A DNA stretch of 49,185 nt from contig CACIRS010000006.1 in assembly GCA_902589115.1 (NCBI GenBank), positions 1 through 49,185 on the forward strand, read 5' to 3'. The position numbers and the translations under genes were made by a program. Of the stretch, positions 25,464 through 34,484 are shown in pieces. The stretch is from an uncultured Prochlorococcus sp. Lineage in GTDB: Bacteria; Cyanobacteriota; Cyanobacteriia; PCC-6307; Cyanobiaceae. Position 1 is the first letter of the stretch. The number at the start of each line of letters is the position of its first letter. A model generated the notes under the pieces. It was not told the origin of the DNA and did no database searches. It saw only the letters and a program-made list of their open reading frames with translations.

Positions 25464-25805
25464 TTAATTGTCTAAATCAATCTCTAAAGGCTTTATATCA
25501 ATTGTTGCATCACTCGCTGACACTGAGGAGTCACTCATCGCATCTTTTTTTTCTATGATAGGCGCACCACATAATGGGCACTGATTATTATTAGGAATTG
25601 AACTGACTCCGCATACTTGGCATGTTATTAACTTGGATTGAAAAGATCGCCAGGCAATCCAACCAAGACCCGCAAGGCCAATTGGTAATAGAAAACTAAG
25701 AAGAATAATCCCACCTGCCAAATCAATAAGAAGTCTGCCAAAGGCACTCGGTAGCAGAATGATGAGGAGGATTCCTAACCAAATTAATCTTGAGCTTCTT
25801 AACAT
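25464..25805 (-). CDS. Membrane protein with C-terminal zinc ribbon, 113 aa
   Basis: Two hydrophobic helices fill the N-terminal half (LIWLGILLIILLPSAFG and IILLSFLLPIGLAGLGWIAW). A CXXC-X10-CXXC zinc-ribbon follows in CQVCGVSSIPNNNQCPLCGA, and the acidic tail ends EIDLDN. The frame formally begins at TTG 25808; ATG 25805 is preferred. The function is unknown. The protein probably sits in the inner or thylakoid membrane with the zinc ribbon outside the bilayer. It converges on xseB and follows the BrkB-type gene by 60 nt on the same strand. Confidence 0.75.
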   Translation of the reverse strand: MLRSSRLIWLGILLIILLPSAFGRLLIDLAGGIILLSFLLPIGLAGLGWIAWRSFQSKLITCQVCGVSSIPNNNQCPLCGAPIIEKKDAMSDSSVSASDATIDIKPLEIDLDN

Positions 25806-25864
25806 CAAATAATTTTATTCCTGAAGACAGTCAATACTTTATTTCATTTTGGAAATTCAACTTT

Positions 25865-26797
25865 TTAACTTATTGCATTGTGGTTTAGTTTGCGATTTCC
25901 TGAGGTACTAGCTAAAACAACGCTCCAGCATTGACCGAAATAAAGAATTACGCCGACCATCCACACCCATAAAGTGAGAACTAAAACTCCTCCAATGAAT
26001 CCGTAGGCTTGAAAGCGAGCCCCTAAAGAAAAAATACTTCTGCTAACAGCAAGATTTAAAATAGTTAACAGGGTTCCAATCATAAATGCACCTGGCATTA
26101 AAGGTTTCAGGGGAACTCTGCGACTTGGTAATAATGCTTGAAGTAATAATGCCATTACTGAAAATCCCATGAGAGGGATTACAAATTGACCAACCTGTAA
26201 GACAGGTATATTAGAAAAAAAGTTTGTTATCCAAGGTATAGTATCTGTGATATCTTCGAAAACATAAGTAGGAATCATTCTTAAATTAGTACTTATTTGA
26301 TCAATAACTACTAGCAGACCTACCATTAATACAACTAAAAAAGCTTCTATTCGTGTCCTTATAAACTGAAAGGCTTGCATTTTCCAAGTTGACATTTCTT
26401 TTTTTAATGGAAAAGCATCTTCCCACAGTCTGTCAGCTCCTCTTTGTAGCGTTAAATATGCATTACCTGCAGTGATCATTAAAAACATTGCACCTAAAAT
26501 GCCTGCTCCAAAACCTTGCTTAACAAGCTTCTCTAGTGTTGTATCAACTAATCCGACTACTGATGGAGGAAGAACTTGAGCTGTAAAGTTAATGATTTGT
26601 TGATCTAGTCCATTCTCTTGCCCTAAGAACCAAGAGGCGACAGAGAGAGAGATTAAAAGTATTGGAAAGAATGATTGCAGAGTGTAGTAAGCAAATGCTG
26701 CACTCAAATCAACACAATCACACCTCGTCCAGCATTCATATGCCCTCCAAAGGCTACCAAAAAACCATCTGATCTTTCGCTTCCAACGATTTAGCAC
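25865..26797 (-). CDS. YihY/BrkB family integral membrane protein
   Basis: This 310-aa inner-membrane protein has about six transmembrane helices. Family-typical segments are CDCVDLSAAFAYYTLQSFFP near residue 30, DRLWEDAFPLKK near 140, and VLVLTLWVWMVGVILYFGQC near the C-terminus. Members were once called ribonuclease BN or virulence factor BrkB; the RNase assignment was later withdrawn, and the true role is unsettled. Translation starts at GTG 26797, as no ATG fits. A 6-bp hairpin (GTTGAA/TTCAAC, 26834-26839/26847-26852) lies just upstream of the start. Confidence 0.88.
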   Translation of the reverse strand: MLNRWKRKIRWFFGSLWRAYECWTRCDCVDLSAAFAYYTLQSFFPILLISLSVASWFLGQENGLDQQIINFTAQVLPPSVVGLVDTTLEKLVKQGFGAGILGAMFLMITAGNAYLTLQRGADRLWEDAFPLKKEMSTWKMQAFQFIRTRIEAFLVVLMVGLLVVIDQISTNLRMIPTYVFEDITDTIPWITNFFSNIPVLQVGQFVIPLMGFSVMALLLQALLPSRRVPLKPLMPGAFMIGTLLTILNLAVSRSIFSLGARFQAYGFIGGVLVLTLWVWMVGVILYFGQCWSVVLASTSGNRKLNHNAIS

Positions 26798-26972
26798 TTT
26801 TTTATGTCATCCTAATTCTTATAACACATGCTCGTTGAATTGGCACTTCAACTCATGACTTTCAAATATAAGAACAATTTTCCTCTCAAAAATTTTACTG
26901 ACTGGTATTAACATAATTATATTAATAGCATAAATATTTTTTAGATTTTCTACAGTTTAAATTCTCATCGGA

Positions 26973-27788
26973 TTAATTTTTAATTAAGACATCTGCCCAA
27001 GGTTGCAGTTTCTTCATTTCTTCTTGAGAGTTAGTTGTTAACACAGGAAAGCTTGCATTGCTTAGGTTCTGACCAGTTTGTAATTGAGATGGATCTTCCT
27101 TCAGCCATTGAACTGGACAACCTAGTTCCGAAAGTATTAACCAAGCCGAAGCTAAATCCCAAATTTTAGGGGTTGCTTCTAAAGCACCAATTGTTTGACC
27201 TATAGCCACACTAACCATATTCAGACTGGCAACACCTAGTAACCGTATTTTGCCAGGGAAGGATTGATCAGGGATTTTTTGGAGGATTCGAATTGAGCGG
27301 CTACAAAGTGAGATACATTCGCTTTGAGAATTTTTGCGATGTTCTTTAGAAATTCTACTGTCGTTTATCCATACACCTTGACCTTTTATGGCAAAAATTC
27401 TTTTTTGGAGCGCAGGGATTTCTAGAAAAGCAGTTTCAGGCTGGCCATTGACAAACCTTGCCATTGAAATTGCCCAGTAAGGTATGCCTGCTGCAAAATT
27501 TGTTGTTCCATCTAAGGGGTCTACTATCCAATAATTTTCTGTAATTGGAACAGTTTTAGATCCTTCTTCACTTAACACACCTTCTCCTGGAGTTACTTCA
27601 GAAAGAGTATTAACGATAGTTTGATCACTCCATTTATCACAATCAGTAATTAAAGTGCCATCATCTTTTAGATAAGAATTGATATTTCCAAAATCTTTTT
27701 TTTGTCGAGATGAAACATGATCAAGCAATTGATTGATTTCGAATAATTGCTTTGTCGAAAGAGCAGTTGATATAGTTTCTGATGTCAT
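26973..27788 (-). CDS. Inositol monophosphatase family phosphatase
   Basis: This Mg2+-dependent sugar-phosphate phosphatase belongs to the IMPase/FBPase/CysQ superfamily. The metal and catalytic residues are present: E75 in LSEEGS, the signature WIVDPLDGTTNF with D90, D93 and T95, and D211 in KIWDLASAW. The 271-aa length matches the family. The real substrate (inositol-1-phosphate, histidinol phosphate or another sugar phosphate) cannot be read from motifs. The ATG at 27788 overlaps the tolC stop by 4 nt (ATGA), so it is translationally coupled to tolC, a gene it has no evident functional link with. Confidence 0.9.
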   Translation of the reverse strand: MTSETISTALSTKQLFEINQLLDHVSSRQKKDFGNINSYLKDDGTLITDCDKWSDQTIVNTLSEVTPGEGVLSEEGSKTVPITENYWIVDPLDGTTNFAAGIPYWAISMARFVNGQPETAFLEIPALQKRIFAIKGQGVWINDSRISKEHRKNSQSECISLCSRSIRILQKIPDQSFPGKIRLLGVASLNMVSVAIGQTIGALEATPKIWDLASAWLILSELGCPVQWLKEDPSQLQTGQNLSNASFPVLTTNSQEEMKKLQPWADVLIKN

Positions 27789-29512
27789 TCGCTATCACTA
27801 ATAGTTGATGCTTGACAAGCTGGTACTACAGGGAATGGTTCTATAGGGATATTGATTAGCTCCTCCAAATCCTCACTTTTAGAATATGAAACATCTTTAG
27901 ATTTGCAGGCTTTAATACGATCTATTCCTGTTCTATGCCTAAGTTCTGCAAGGCTTCTGTTATAAGAAGTTATCGCACTTAAATATCTTACTTCGGCAGC
28001 AGTAAGATCCCTTTGATTATTAACAACCTCCCTTTGATTCGCAACTCCTGCTTTGAATCTAAGTCTTGCAAGTCTTAATGATTCTCTTGAAGCAACTACT
28101 TCTCTGGTGGTTGTAGCAATATCTTGACTGGCTTTTTCTAAATTAGAAAAACTTGTTTCAACTTCCTGTCTAATTGCATCTCGGGTCGCAGCAAAGTTTA
28201 TTTCTGCTTCTTTAGCCTTTTGTTTGTTATATCTGTAAAGTGCTTTTGCTTTTCCTCCATCAAAAATATTCCAATTTGCACTAAGTCCTACGGTGTTGCT
28301 AACTGTCCATCCATAATCATCCATATCTATGCTTGATTGCGTAGGAATATTTTGCTGGCCTTTGTAATAAGTTGTACTTAAGGTGTTGTAAAGACTTAAA
28401 GTAGGTTGAACAGATGCCAAAGCTGCATTTGCATTACTATTATTAATTGATATATCTAATATTGCAGCATCTATTTCTTCTCTGGCTTTATAAGCTGCAA
28501 TAATACTCTCTTGGAGTGATGCCTCCCAAGACCCTAAAACCCTAAGTGGAGAAGCTGCAGTAGGTGATATTTCTTGAGGTAGAGATAGAACTCTTGCCAG
28601 ATTTCTTCGAGCAATACGTTGGGCATTGATTTTCCCTGTTAAAAGTTGCTTGTCCCTTGCTAATTGCGTCTCTGCTTCTAAAACTTCTAGGCGATTTGCA
28701 AGACCTGCTTTATAGCGAGCTTTTGCATCTCGAATACTTACCAAAGAAGCCCGTAATGATTGTTTGCCAATTCTTACCCCTTCATCTGAATCTTGCAAAA
28801 GAAAATATTGTGTTAGTGCGTTTAATCTCAAACTTCTAAATTCTGCTAAGTATGAATATTTAGCTTTCTCATAAGTATCTCGTGCGGAGGCTATTTCTGG
28901 AACTCTTGCCGGATCTATTAGATTCCACTGAACAACAACAGATCCATCAGCTTTCCACTGATTTGTATTGGTGCGATTATTATATGCAAAGTCAGGATTC
29001 CTATAACTTTCTGAATTTAAATATTGTGGTAAGCCATTTGCTTTAAGATTAACAGTTGGATACCAAGCAGTAATAGCAGAAAGTAAAAGTGACTTTGCTT
29101 GTTCAATTTGTAATGCTGCAGATTTTAATCGCGGACTATTTGCCTCAACTAATTGTTCTACTTCACTAATAGTGAAAGGTCTTAGCTCTTTTATTTGCAC
29201 TTGTGATGGTTTATCTGGCAAATAAAGTTCTTCAAGCGCTCTGAGATTGACAAGATTGTTTTCTAGCTTGCTTTCTTTTTTTATATCAGATAATTCTGCT
29301 TTAGGTCTTGACCCCTTAATTTGCAGGGCATTTGGTTTTTCTTTAGTGGAGGCTAAAGGCAGGTCCTTGTTCCTTTGACTCACTAATAATGGTTTGTTAG
29401 GCAGATGAGCCCATGGGTTTTGACCAGCTTGATCTGCTCTGACGGTATAAACCCCTTGAAAGAGGATCCCGGCTAAGAAGATAATTTTTGAACTAAGCCT
29501 CCGCACAGTCAT
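27785..29512 (-). CDS. tolC: TolC-family outer membrane efflux channel
   Basis: TolC proteins form trimeric outer-membrane and periplasmic tunnels for type I secretion and drug efflux. The 575-aa protein begins with a signal peptide (MTVRRLSSKIIFLAGILFQG, cleavage near VRADQ). A ~70-residue variable, lysine-rich segment follows. Then come two repeats of the outer membrane efflux domain (SEVEQLVEANSPRLKSAALQ near 100; AALASVQPTLSLYNTLSTTY near 360) with long alpha-helical coiled-coil parts (ARLRFKAGVANQREVVNNQ). No pump or adaptor gene is next to it; the partner must lie elsewhere, as is usual in cyanobacteria. Confidence 0.93.
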   Translation of the reverse strand: MTVRRLSSKIIFLAGILFQGVYTVRADQAGQNPWAHLPNKPLLVSQRNKDLPLASTKEKPNALQIKGSRPKAELSDIKKESKLENNLVNLRALEELYLPDKPSQVQIKELRPFTISEVEQLVEANSPRLKSAALQIEQAKSLLLSAITAWYPTVNLKANGLPQYLNSESYRNPDFAYNNRTNTNQWKADGSVVVQWNLIDPARVPEIASARDTYEKAKYSYLAEFRSLRLNALTQYFLLQDSDEGVRIGKQSLRASLVSIRDAKARYKAGLANRLEVLEAETQLARDKQLLTGKINAQRIARRNLARVLSLPQEISPTAASPLRVLGSWEASLQESIIAAYKAREEIDAAILDISINNSNANAALASVQPTLSLYNTLSTTYYKGQQNIPTQSSIDMDDYGWTVSNTVGLSANWNIFDGGKAKALYRYNKQKAKEAEINFAATRDAIRQEVETSFSNLEKASQDIATTTREVVASRESLRLARLRFKAGVANQREVVNNQRDLTAAEVRYLSAITSYNRSLAELRHRTGIDRIKACKSKDVSYSKSEDLEELINIPIEPFPVVPACQASTISDSE

Positions 29513-29530
29513 TTGGAAACTACGTAAAGC

Positions 29531-30928
29531 TTAGGGAGTTTCATCACAATCACCTATTAATGCAGCCACGATGTCAGCTGCTCCATGCACAATGCGAATT
29601 GAAATCTGAAGTGCATTACTGATCTGCTCGATGGTCATGTCATCAAGAAAGACAGTTGTACCTTCTTTTAACATCACTGATGGGATAAGAAGTTCATCAC
29701 CTAAATTTGCATCTTGCAGGCCTTTTATTAGGTCTTCTCCAGTTAACAAACCAGTAACTACTTGGTCTTGACCCCAATATGGACTAGGTAATCCATATAA
29801 AGCAAGATCCAATCCTTGAATTGAATTAAGCCTTTTGCAAATGGGATTTAATGCTTCTTTAACTAATCTGCCTACAACCCAGCTACAGGACTTTTGAGTA
29901 CTTATTGCATCTGGTAAAGAGGAAGTTGCTGAATTCATTTCTTCTAGAAAAGCTCGAATGCTTCCTACTCCATTTTCTTGCTGAGGTAGGTTTTCATATT
30001 CATTCCTAGGAGGCAGTAACTCCCCAGCTATTAGGTACCATTCATCGGAAAGCCATGCGAAACGAGAACCAATAGATAATTGGAATTCCTTTTGCAGTGC
30101 TTTTATTTGATTAATCACTGACTTTGCAGTGCTTTCGTCAACTGGTTTTAACCCATCATTTTCGGGCCGAAATCGAGTTAGTCCGACTGGTACAACTGCT
30201 GCAGAAAGAACAGCAGGCCATTCACCTTGCCCAAAAAAAGCTAAATCTTGAAGAGTTTTTTCTAAGGCTAGACCATCATTTAGGCCAGGACAGACAACAA
30301 CTTGAGCATGAATTTGTAAATTTCTTTCGTTAAACCAGTGCAGCTGATTAATCAGCTGGTTTGCTTTTGGGTTCTTTAATAATTGAGACCTCAGTTTTGG
30401 ATTGGTTGAATGAACTGAAACATACAAGGGAGAGAGACGCTGCTCTGCAATCCTCTTCCAATCTTTCTCATTTAAATTGGTGAGAGTTAAATAGGAACCG
30501 TAAAGAAAACTTAAGCGATAGTCATCATCTTTTAAGTATAGAGTTGTTCTTTTGCCAGCTGGTTGTTGATCAATAAAGCAAAAAGGGCATTTATTGTTGC
30601 ATTGACGTAAACCATCAAATAATGCCTCGGAAAATTCAAGTCCAAGGTCTTCATCAGCTTCTTTCTCTAAATTCACCATATGTAATTTGCCAGTTTCATC
30701 AATGATTTCTAGATGAAGCTCTTCTTCATTAATCAATAGCTTGTAATCAATCAGATCTCTTGGCTTTTCTCCATTTATTCTTATTAATTTGTCTCCAGGT
30801 TCAAAGCCAAGATCCTCGGCAATAGAACCTTGTCCTACAGATATGACTTCAGCAGGTAATGGGCCCCTTGTGAAGTCATTTGTATGGTATGCCGAATCTT
30901 CGACACTAGGGGAGAATTCATTCCACAC
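29531..30928 (-). CDS. TIGR03279/DUF512 radical-SAM-like Fe-S protein with PDZ-like N-terminus
   Basis: This putative cyanobacterial Fe-S oxidoreductase has an unknown reaction. The 465-aa protein starts with a PDZ-like segment (AEVISVGQGSIAEDLGFEPG with DKLIRINGEKP). A radical-SAM-type cysteine cluster C-X3-C-X2-C follows (C110, C114, C117 in CNNKCPFCFIDQQP), then YRLSFLYGSYLTLTNL. The C-terminal half is DUF512, with RFAWLSDEWYLIAGE. Its start is GTG 30928. It lies 18 nt upstream of tolC and 20 nt downstream of uppP on the same strand, so these are probably one transcript. It depends on Fe-S clusters supplied by the Suf system. Confidence 0.88.
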   Translation of the reverse strand: MWNEFSPSVEDSAYHTNDFTRGPLPAEVISVGQGSIAEDLGFEPGDKLIRINGEKPRDLIDYKLLINEEELHLEIIDETGKLHMVNLEKEADEDLGLEFSEALFDGLRQCNNKCPFCFIDQQPAGKRTTLYLKDDDYRLSFLYGSYLTLTNLNEKDWKRIAEQRLSPLYVSVHSTNPKLRSQLLKNPKANQLINQLHWFNERNLQIHAQVVVCPGLNDGLALEKTLQDLAFFGQGEWPAVLSAAVVPVGLTRFRPENDGLKPVDESTAKSVINQIKALQKEFQLSIGSRFAWLSDEWYLIAGELLPPRNEYENLPQQENGVGSIRAFLEEMNSATSSLPDAISTQKSCSWVVGRLVKEALNPICKRLNSIQGLDLALYGLPSPYWGQDQVVTGLLTGEDLIKGLQDANLGDELLIPSVMLKEGTTVFLDDMTIEQISNALQISIRIVHGAADIVAALIGDCDETP

Positions 30929-30948
30929 AAGCTATCTCAAAATTTGAG

Positions 30949-31845
30949 TTAGGGGTAAGAGTTTTGCCACCAATAAAATATGAGTGCAAAACCAAAGATC
31001 AAACGATAGATAATGAATATCCAAGTGTCATTACTTTGTAGATATTTAAGCAACCAATCAATTGTGATCCAAGAAATGATAGATGCAGTAATGATTCCAA
31101 CCAAGAGTGGCAGGAAGTCTTCGTTGAAATTATTATGAAAACTATTTTTTAGTTCAACTAAGCCAGCAATTGTAATTGCTGGAATACCAAGCAAGAAAGA
31201 AAATCTTGCTGCATCTTGCCTTTTCCAGCCATTTAATAAAGCTGTACTTAAGGTTATTCCTGAGCGTGATACTCCTGGAATCAAAGCAAACATTTGACTG
31301 AAGCCAATTAGTAAACCTTCTTGGAGGGATGTATTTTTTAAGGATTTAAATTGTTTGTTTCTCTTCTCGGCAATTGCTAGAAAAATAGCCATTATTATTG
31401 ATATAAATCCTATTGCAGCAAAGCTTCTTAACGATGAATTATTAAAGTTTTTCCAAAAAAGTTTTATAGTCATGCCAGCCAAAATGATTGGCAAAGTTCC
31501 TGCATATATTGCAAGACCTAGTCGTGCTTTTGGGTGATGCCATTGCCCTTTAGCAACAGCTAGCCCAACTCCATAAAATGTATTTTTTAGATCGGTCCAG
31601 AAATAAGCTATCACTGCCAATATGCTCCCTAGTTGAATTACGGCAGTTACAGCCACTCCTGGATCTCCCCATCCAAGGATGGTTGGTATTGCTTTTAAGT
31701 GCGCAGTACTACTTATCGGCAAAAATTCACTCAGACCTTGCACAATGCCTAAGACGAAGAAGCGCCAACACTTTTCAAGTAAACCAGGAGTTGAAATTTG
31801 CTCATCTATAAGTACGAATAGATTTAGCGCATTATTGATTTCCAT
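30949..31845 (-). CDS. uppP: Undecaprenyl-diphosphatase (BacA/UppP)
   Basis: UppP is an inner-membrane enzyme that converts undecaprenyl diphosphate to the monophosphate, renewing the lipid carrier for peptidoglycan and polysaccharide export; extra copies confer bacitracin resistance. The 298-aa protein has eight or so transmembrane helices. Both catalytic motifs are present: EFLPISSTAH (residues 40-49) and PGVSRSG (190-196). The N-terminal ~25 residues are longer than usual. The start is ATG 31845. It heads the leftward run uppP - TIGR03279 - tolC - inositol phosphatase. Confidence 0.94.
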   Translation of the reverse strand: MEINNALNLFVLIDEQISTPGLLEKCWRFFVLGIVQGLSEFLPISSTAHLKAIPTILGWGDPGVAVTAVIQLGSILAVIAYFWTDLKNTFYGVGLAVAKGQWHHPKARLGLAIYAGTLPIILAGMTIKLFWKNFNNSSLRSFAAIGFISIIMAIFLAIAEKRNKQFKSLKNTSLQEGLLIGFSQMFALIPGVSRSGITLSTALLNGWKRQDAARFSFLLGIPAITIAGLVELKNSFHNNFNEDFLPLLVGIITASIISWITIDWLLKYLQSNDTWIFIIYRLIFGFALIFYWWQNSYP

Positions 31846-32044
31846 CTATTAAGGGTAGAAGGGACCTTGGTCTTCTAATGTTCTTTCTCTTGGTTCCATT
31901 TTTGGGGGGGGATGCTTGGGCTAATGGTCCAATTATGCAATTCCCTTTGAAAACAAATCCATTCAAATCGATCGTCTCCTGAGTAATCAATTCCCACTTA
32001 AAAACACTGCCCACTCTGAGGCCTATTTATCCAACCCTAGGACT

Positions 32045-32704
32045 TTGCAGGTTTGGGCTAGCGCAATGGTTGTTCTCCCAGTTTTTTTGCAGGCGCCTTG
32101 GGTTCATAAGTATCCAATTTCTGTCTGCCTATTTACATTTGTTTGGCTTGGTATTGGAATTGGTTTGGCCACTTTGGGGGGCGGGAAGTGGTTTGATTTT
32201 GGATCTTTATTAATCGGCGTTAGTGGCAGTTGGCTCGGAGGATGTTTGTTTTGGGGTTGGTTGCGTGCATATCCCTTGATGCATTTACCTGTTGAAGCGG
32301 TAGCTCTTCCTACGGCTTTATATGCACTGAGTACCCGATGGCGACTAGGGGCTGGTTTTTATATCGCTTGTTTAGTAGGAACCGGTTGTACTGACTTGAT
32401 GATGGTGTTGACAGGAGTAATGAATTTGTGGCCAGATGTAGTTCAAGCTTCTTTGCAAGATGCTCCTGTTTTGCTTCAATCTGCGGCTGAGGCCCTTTTC
32501 AATTTACAGTCAATAATCCTTTTGATTATTGCAGCGATTTTAATAATTCTGCTTGCTAATTTTATGAAGCAACGCGTAAGACCAAATTCTCCAACAAGTA
32601 GTACTTGGCTTGTAGCTAGTGCTGCTCTTACTACGACCGTTTGGATTGATGGCCTTTTTTTAATGACAGCCTTATTCGCTCCACGGCTGAGTGGCTTGAT
32701 TTAA
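32045..32704 (+). CDS. DUF3120 multi-pass membrane protein
   Basis: This 219-aa cyanobacterial membrane protein has about six hydrophobic segments. Typical DUF3120 sequences are LPVFLQAPWVHKYPISVCLF near the N-terminus, HLPVEAVALPTALYAL in the middle, and TTVWIDGLFLMTALFAPRLS at the C-terminus. The function is unknown. The usable start is TTG 32045; the frame is open to 31925 but holds no ATG, GTG or other TTG. It diverges from uppP across about 200 bp, which includes a run of eight G at 31904-31911. Confidence 0.82.
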   Translation: MQVWASAMVVLPVFLQAPWVHKYPISVCLFTFVWLGIGIGLATLGGGKWFDFGSLLIGVSGSWLGGCLFWGWLRAYPLMHLPVEAVALPTALYALSTRWRLGAGFYIACLVGTGCTDLMMVLTGVMNLWPDVVQASLQDAPVLLQSAAEALFNLQSIILLIIAAILIILLANFMKQRVRPNSPTSSTWLVASAALTTTVWIDGLFLMTALFAPRLSGLI

Positions 32705-32828
32705 GAATACTCATCTAAATTAATAAAAACTTCTTGTAGGCACGTAAATTAAAATATTAAAGATCTTATTTAGTTGTAAGTCTTGAGTAGTTTTTAAGGC
32801 TGTTTGCAGATTTACGAGTTCTTCTGCT

Positions 32829-34478
32829 GTGCACAAATTGCTGGGTTCAAACTCTTGGGATGTTGTGGTCGTAGGTGCAGGTGCTGCAGGTTTAATGTCC
32901 TGCCTTGAATTATCTTCAAAATATAAGGTTTTACTTTTAAATCGGAATACAAGTAGACGTTCTTCTAGTCGCTGGGCACAAGGAGGTATCGCATCAGTTA
33001 CAAGAATGGAAGATAGTTTTGAGAGTCATATAAAAGACACTCTAGATGCAGGGGCTGGATTATGTGATTTTGATGCAGTGACTAAATTAGTGCGTCAAGC
33101 ACCTGAATGTGTTGATCGACTTCAGGAACTTGGAATGGAGTTTGATCGGATTGGATCTGATCTTTCAACCACACTTGAAGCAGCTCATAGCTTTCGCAGA
33201 GTGTTACATGTGAAAGATCGAACTGGTAGAGCGCTTGTTGAGGTTTTACTGGAAGAAGTGAATAGTCGTACGAACATCACACATCGAAGAGGTATTCGCG
33301 TAACTCAGCTTTGGATTGAGGGAAATAGATGTTGTGGGTTACAGGTATTAGATGGTCAAATGCTCTATTGGATTCCTACAAGGGCAGTAGTTCTTGCTAC
33401 TGGTGGTGGCGGCCATCTTTTTGAAAATACAACTAATCCTGCGCAAGCGTCTGGAGAAGGGATAGCTTTAGCATGGCGAGCTGGAGCAGCGATAGATGAC
33501 CTTGAATTTGTTCAGTTTCATCCAACAGCTTTAAAAATAAAGGATGCTCCGTGCTTTTTAATTTCAGAAGCGTTGAGAGGCGAAGGTGCTGTATTAATAG
33601 ATCAAGATGGTGAAAGTCCAGTTAATGATTTGGAAGGAAGAGATTTAGCTGCAAGAGACAAATTGAGTAGAGCCTTGGCTGAAGTCATGCGACAGAAAAA
33701 AGTCAAGCATCTAGGACTTGATTTAAAAAATATTCCCTCTTCTATTTTGGAGAATCGCTTTCCAACCATTTTGCGACGGTGTAGAGAATTGGGATTAAAT
33801 CCTTTAAGAGAAGCTATTCCAGTTGCTCCAGCAGCTCATTATTGGATGGGTGGCGTAGCCACAAATTTAAATGCTGAGACTAGTCTTCTAGGTTTATATG
33901 CAGTCGGTGAAGTTGCAAGCACTGGCTTGCATGGTGCGAATCGATTGGCAAGCAATTCTTTGACGGAATGTCTTGTTTTTGCTAGTGAAATGTCTTCTAT
34001 ACAAATAGGAGATTTCCCATCATTCACAGAAAATATTCATGTAACTTCTATTCGAGATCCTGGCAGCAATCGCAAACAATCAAATGAATTTTTAATGCAA
34101 GAGATTGTTTCTCTTCGAAAGCTTTGTTGGGAAGAAGCTGGTGTTAATCGTTCGTTTAAAGGGCTATCAAAAGCTTTACTTCAAATCAAAAAAGATCTTC
34201 AAAAATTGAATCAAGATCCTTTGCTAATTGCTGTTAATACTCAATCAAAGGATACTGGCTATCACTTTGATGAACTTGCTCGCAAAACCCTTAATTTAAT
34301 TTTAGATTTAAATAATCGACGTTTGACAAGCATACTATTACTAGAGGCATGCTTATTTCGCAATGAAAGTCGTGGAGGTCATTATAGAACTGATTCCTCG
34401 ATTTCTTTACCATTTTGGCAATGTCATTCAAGGCAAATTCGAGGTAAAGGGATATCAACAAGACCAGTTAGATCTTAA
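32829..34478 (+). CDS. nadB: L-aspartate oxidase
   Basis: NadB oxidises aspartate to iminoaspartate, the first step of de novo NAD synthesis, which quinolinate synthase NadA completes. The 549-aa flavoprotein starts with the FAD motif VVVGAGAAGLMSCLEL (about 14-29). It carries the succinate-dehydrogenase-superfamily signatures SSSRWAQGGIASV, THRRGIRVTQL, LATGGGGHLFENTTNPAQAS, GAAIDDLEFVQFHPTAL, APAAHYWMGGVATN and GLHGANRLASNSLTECLVF. The C-terminal helical domain is followed by ESRGGHYRTD, which contributes substrate-binding arginine residues. The start is GTG 32829. It converges on the VKOR gene with six nt between stops. Confidence 0.96.
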   Translation: MHKLLGSNSWDVVVVGAGAAGLMSCLELSSKYKVLLLNRNTSRRSSSRWAQGGIASVTRMEDSFESHIKDTLDAGAGLCDFDAVTKLVRQAPECVDRLQELGMEFDRIGSDLSTTLEAAHSFRRVLHVKDRTGRALVEVLLEEVNSRTNITHRRGIRVTQLWIEGNRCCGLQVLDGQMLYWIPTRAVVLATGGGGHLFENTTNPAQASGEGIALAWRAGAAIDDLEFVQFHPTALKIKDAPCFLISEALRGEGAVLIDQDGESPVNDLEGRDLAARDKLSRALAEVMRQKKVKHLGLDLKNIPSSILENRFPTILRRCRELGLNPLREAIPVAPAAHYWMGGVATNLNAETSLLGLYAVGEVASTGLHGANRLASNSLTECLVFASEMSSIQIGDFPSFTENIHVTSIRDPGSNRKQSNEFLMQEIVSLRKLCWEEAGVNRSFKGLSKALLQIKKDLQKLNQDPLLIAVNTQSKDTGYHFDELARKTLNLILDLNNRRLTSILLLEACLFRNESRGGHYRTDSSISLPFWQCHSRQIRGKGISTRPVRS

Positions 34479-34484
34479 TTTGAT

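Noticed and set aside
31878-31982. 34-codon rightward ORF with a signal-peptide-like start (MFFLLVPFLGG) spanning a run of eight G
   Set aside because: Too short, no recognised family, and shifting frame at the G-run does not join it to the DUF3120 gene. Conservation would be needed to revive it.
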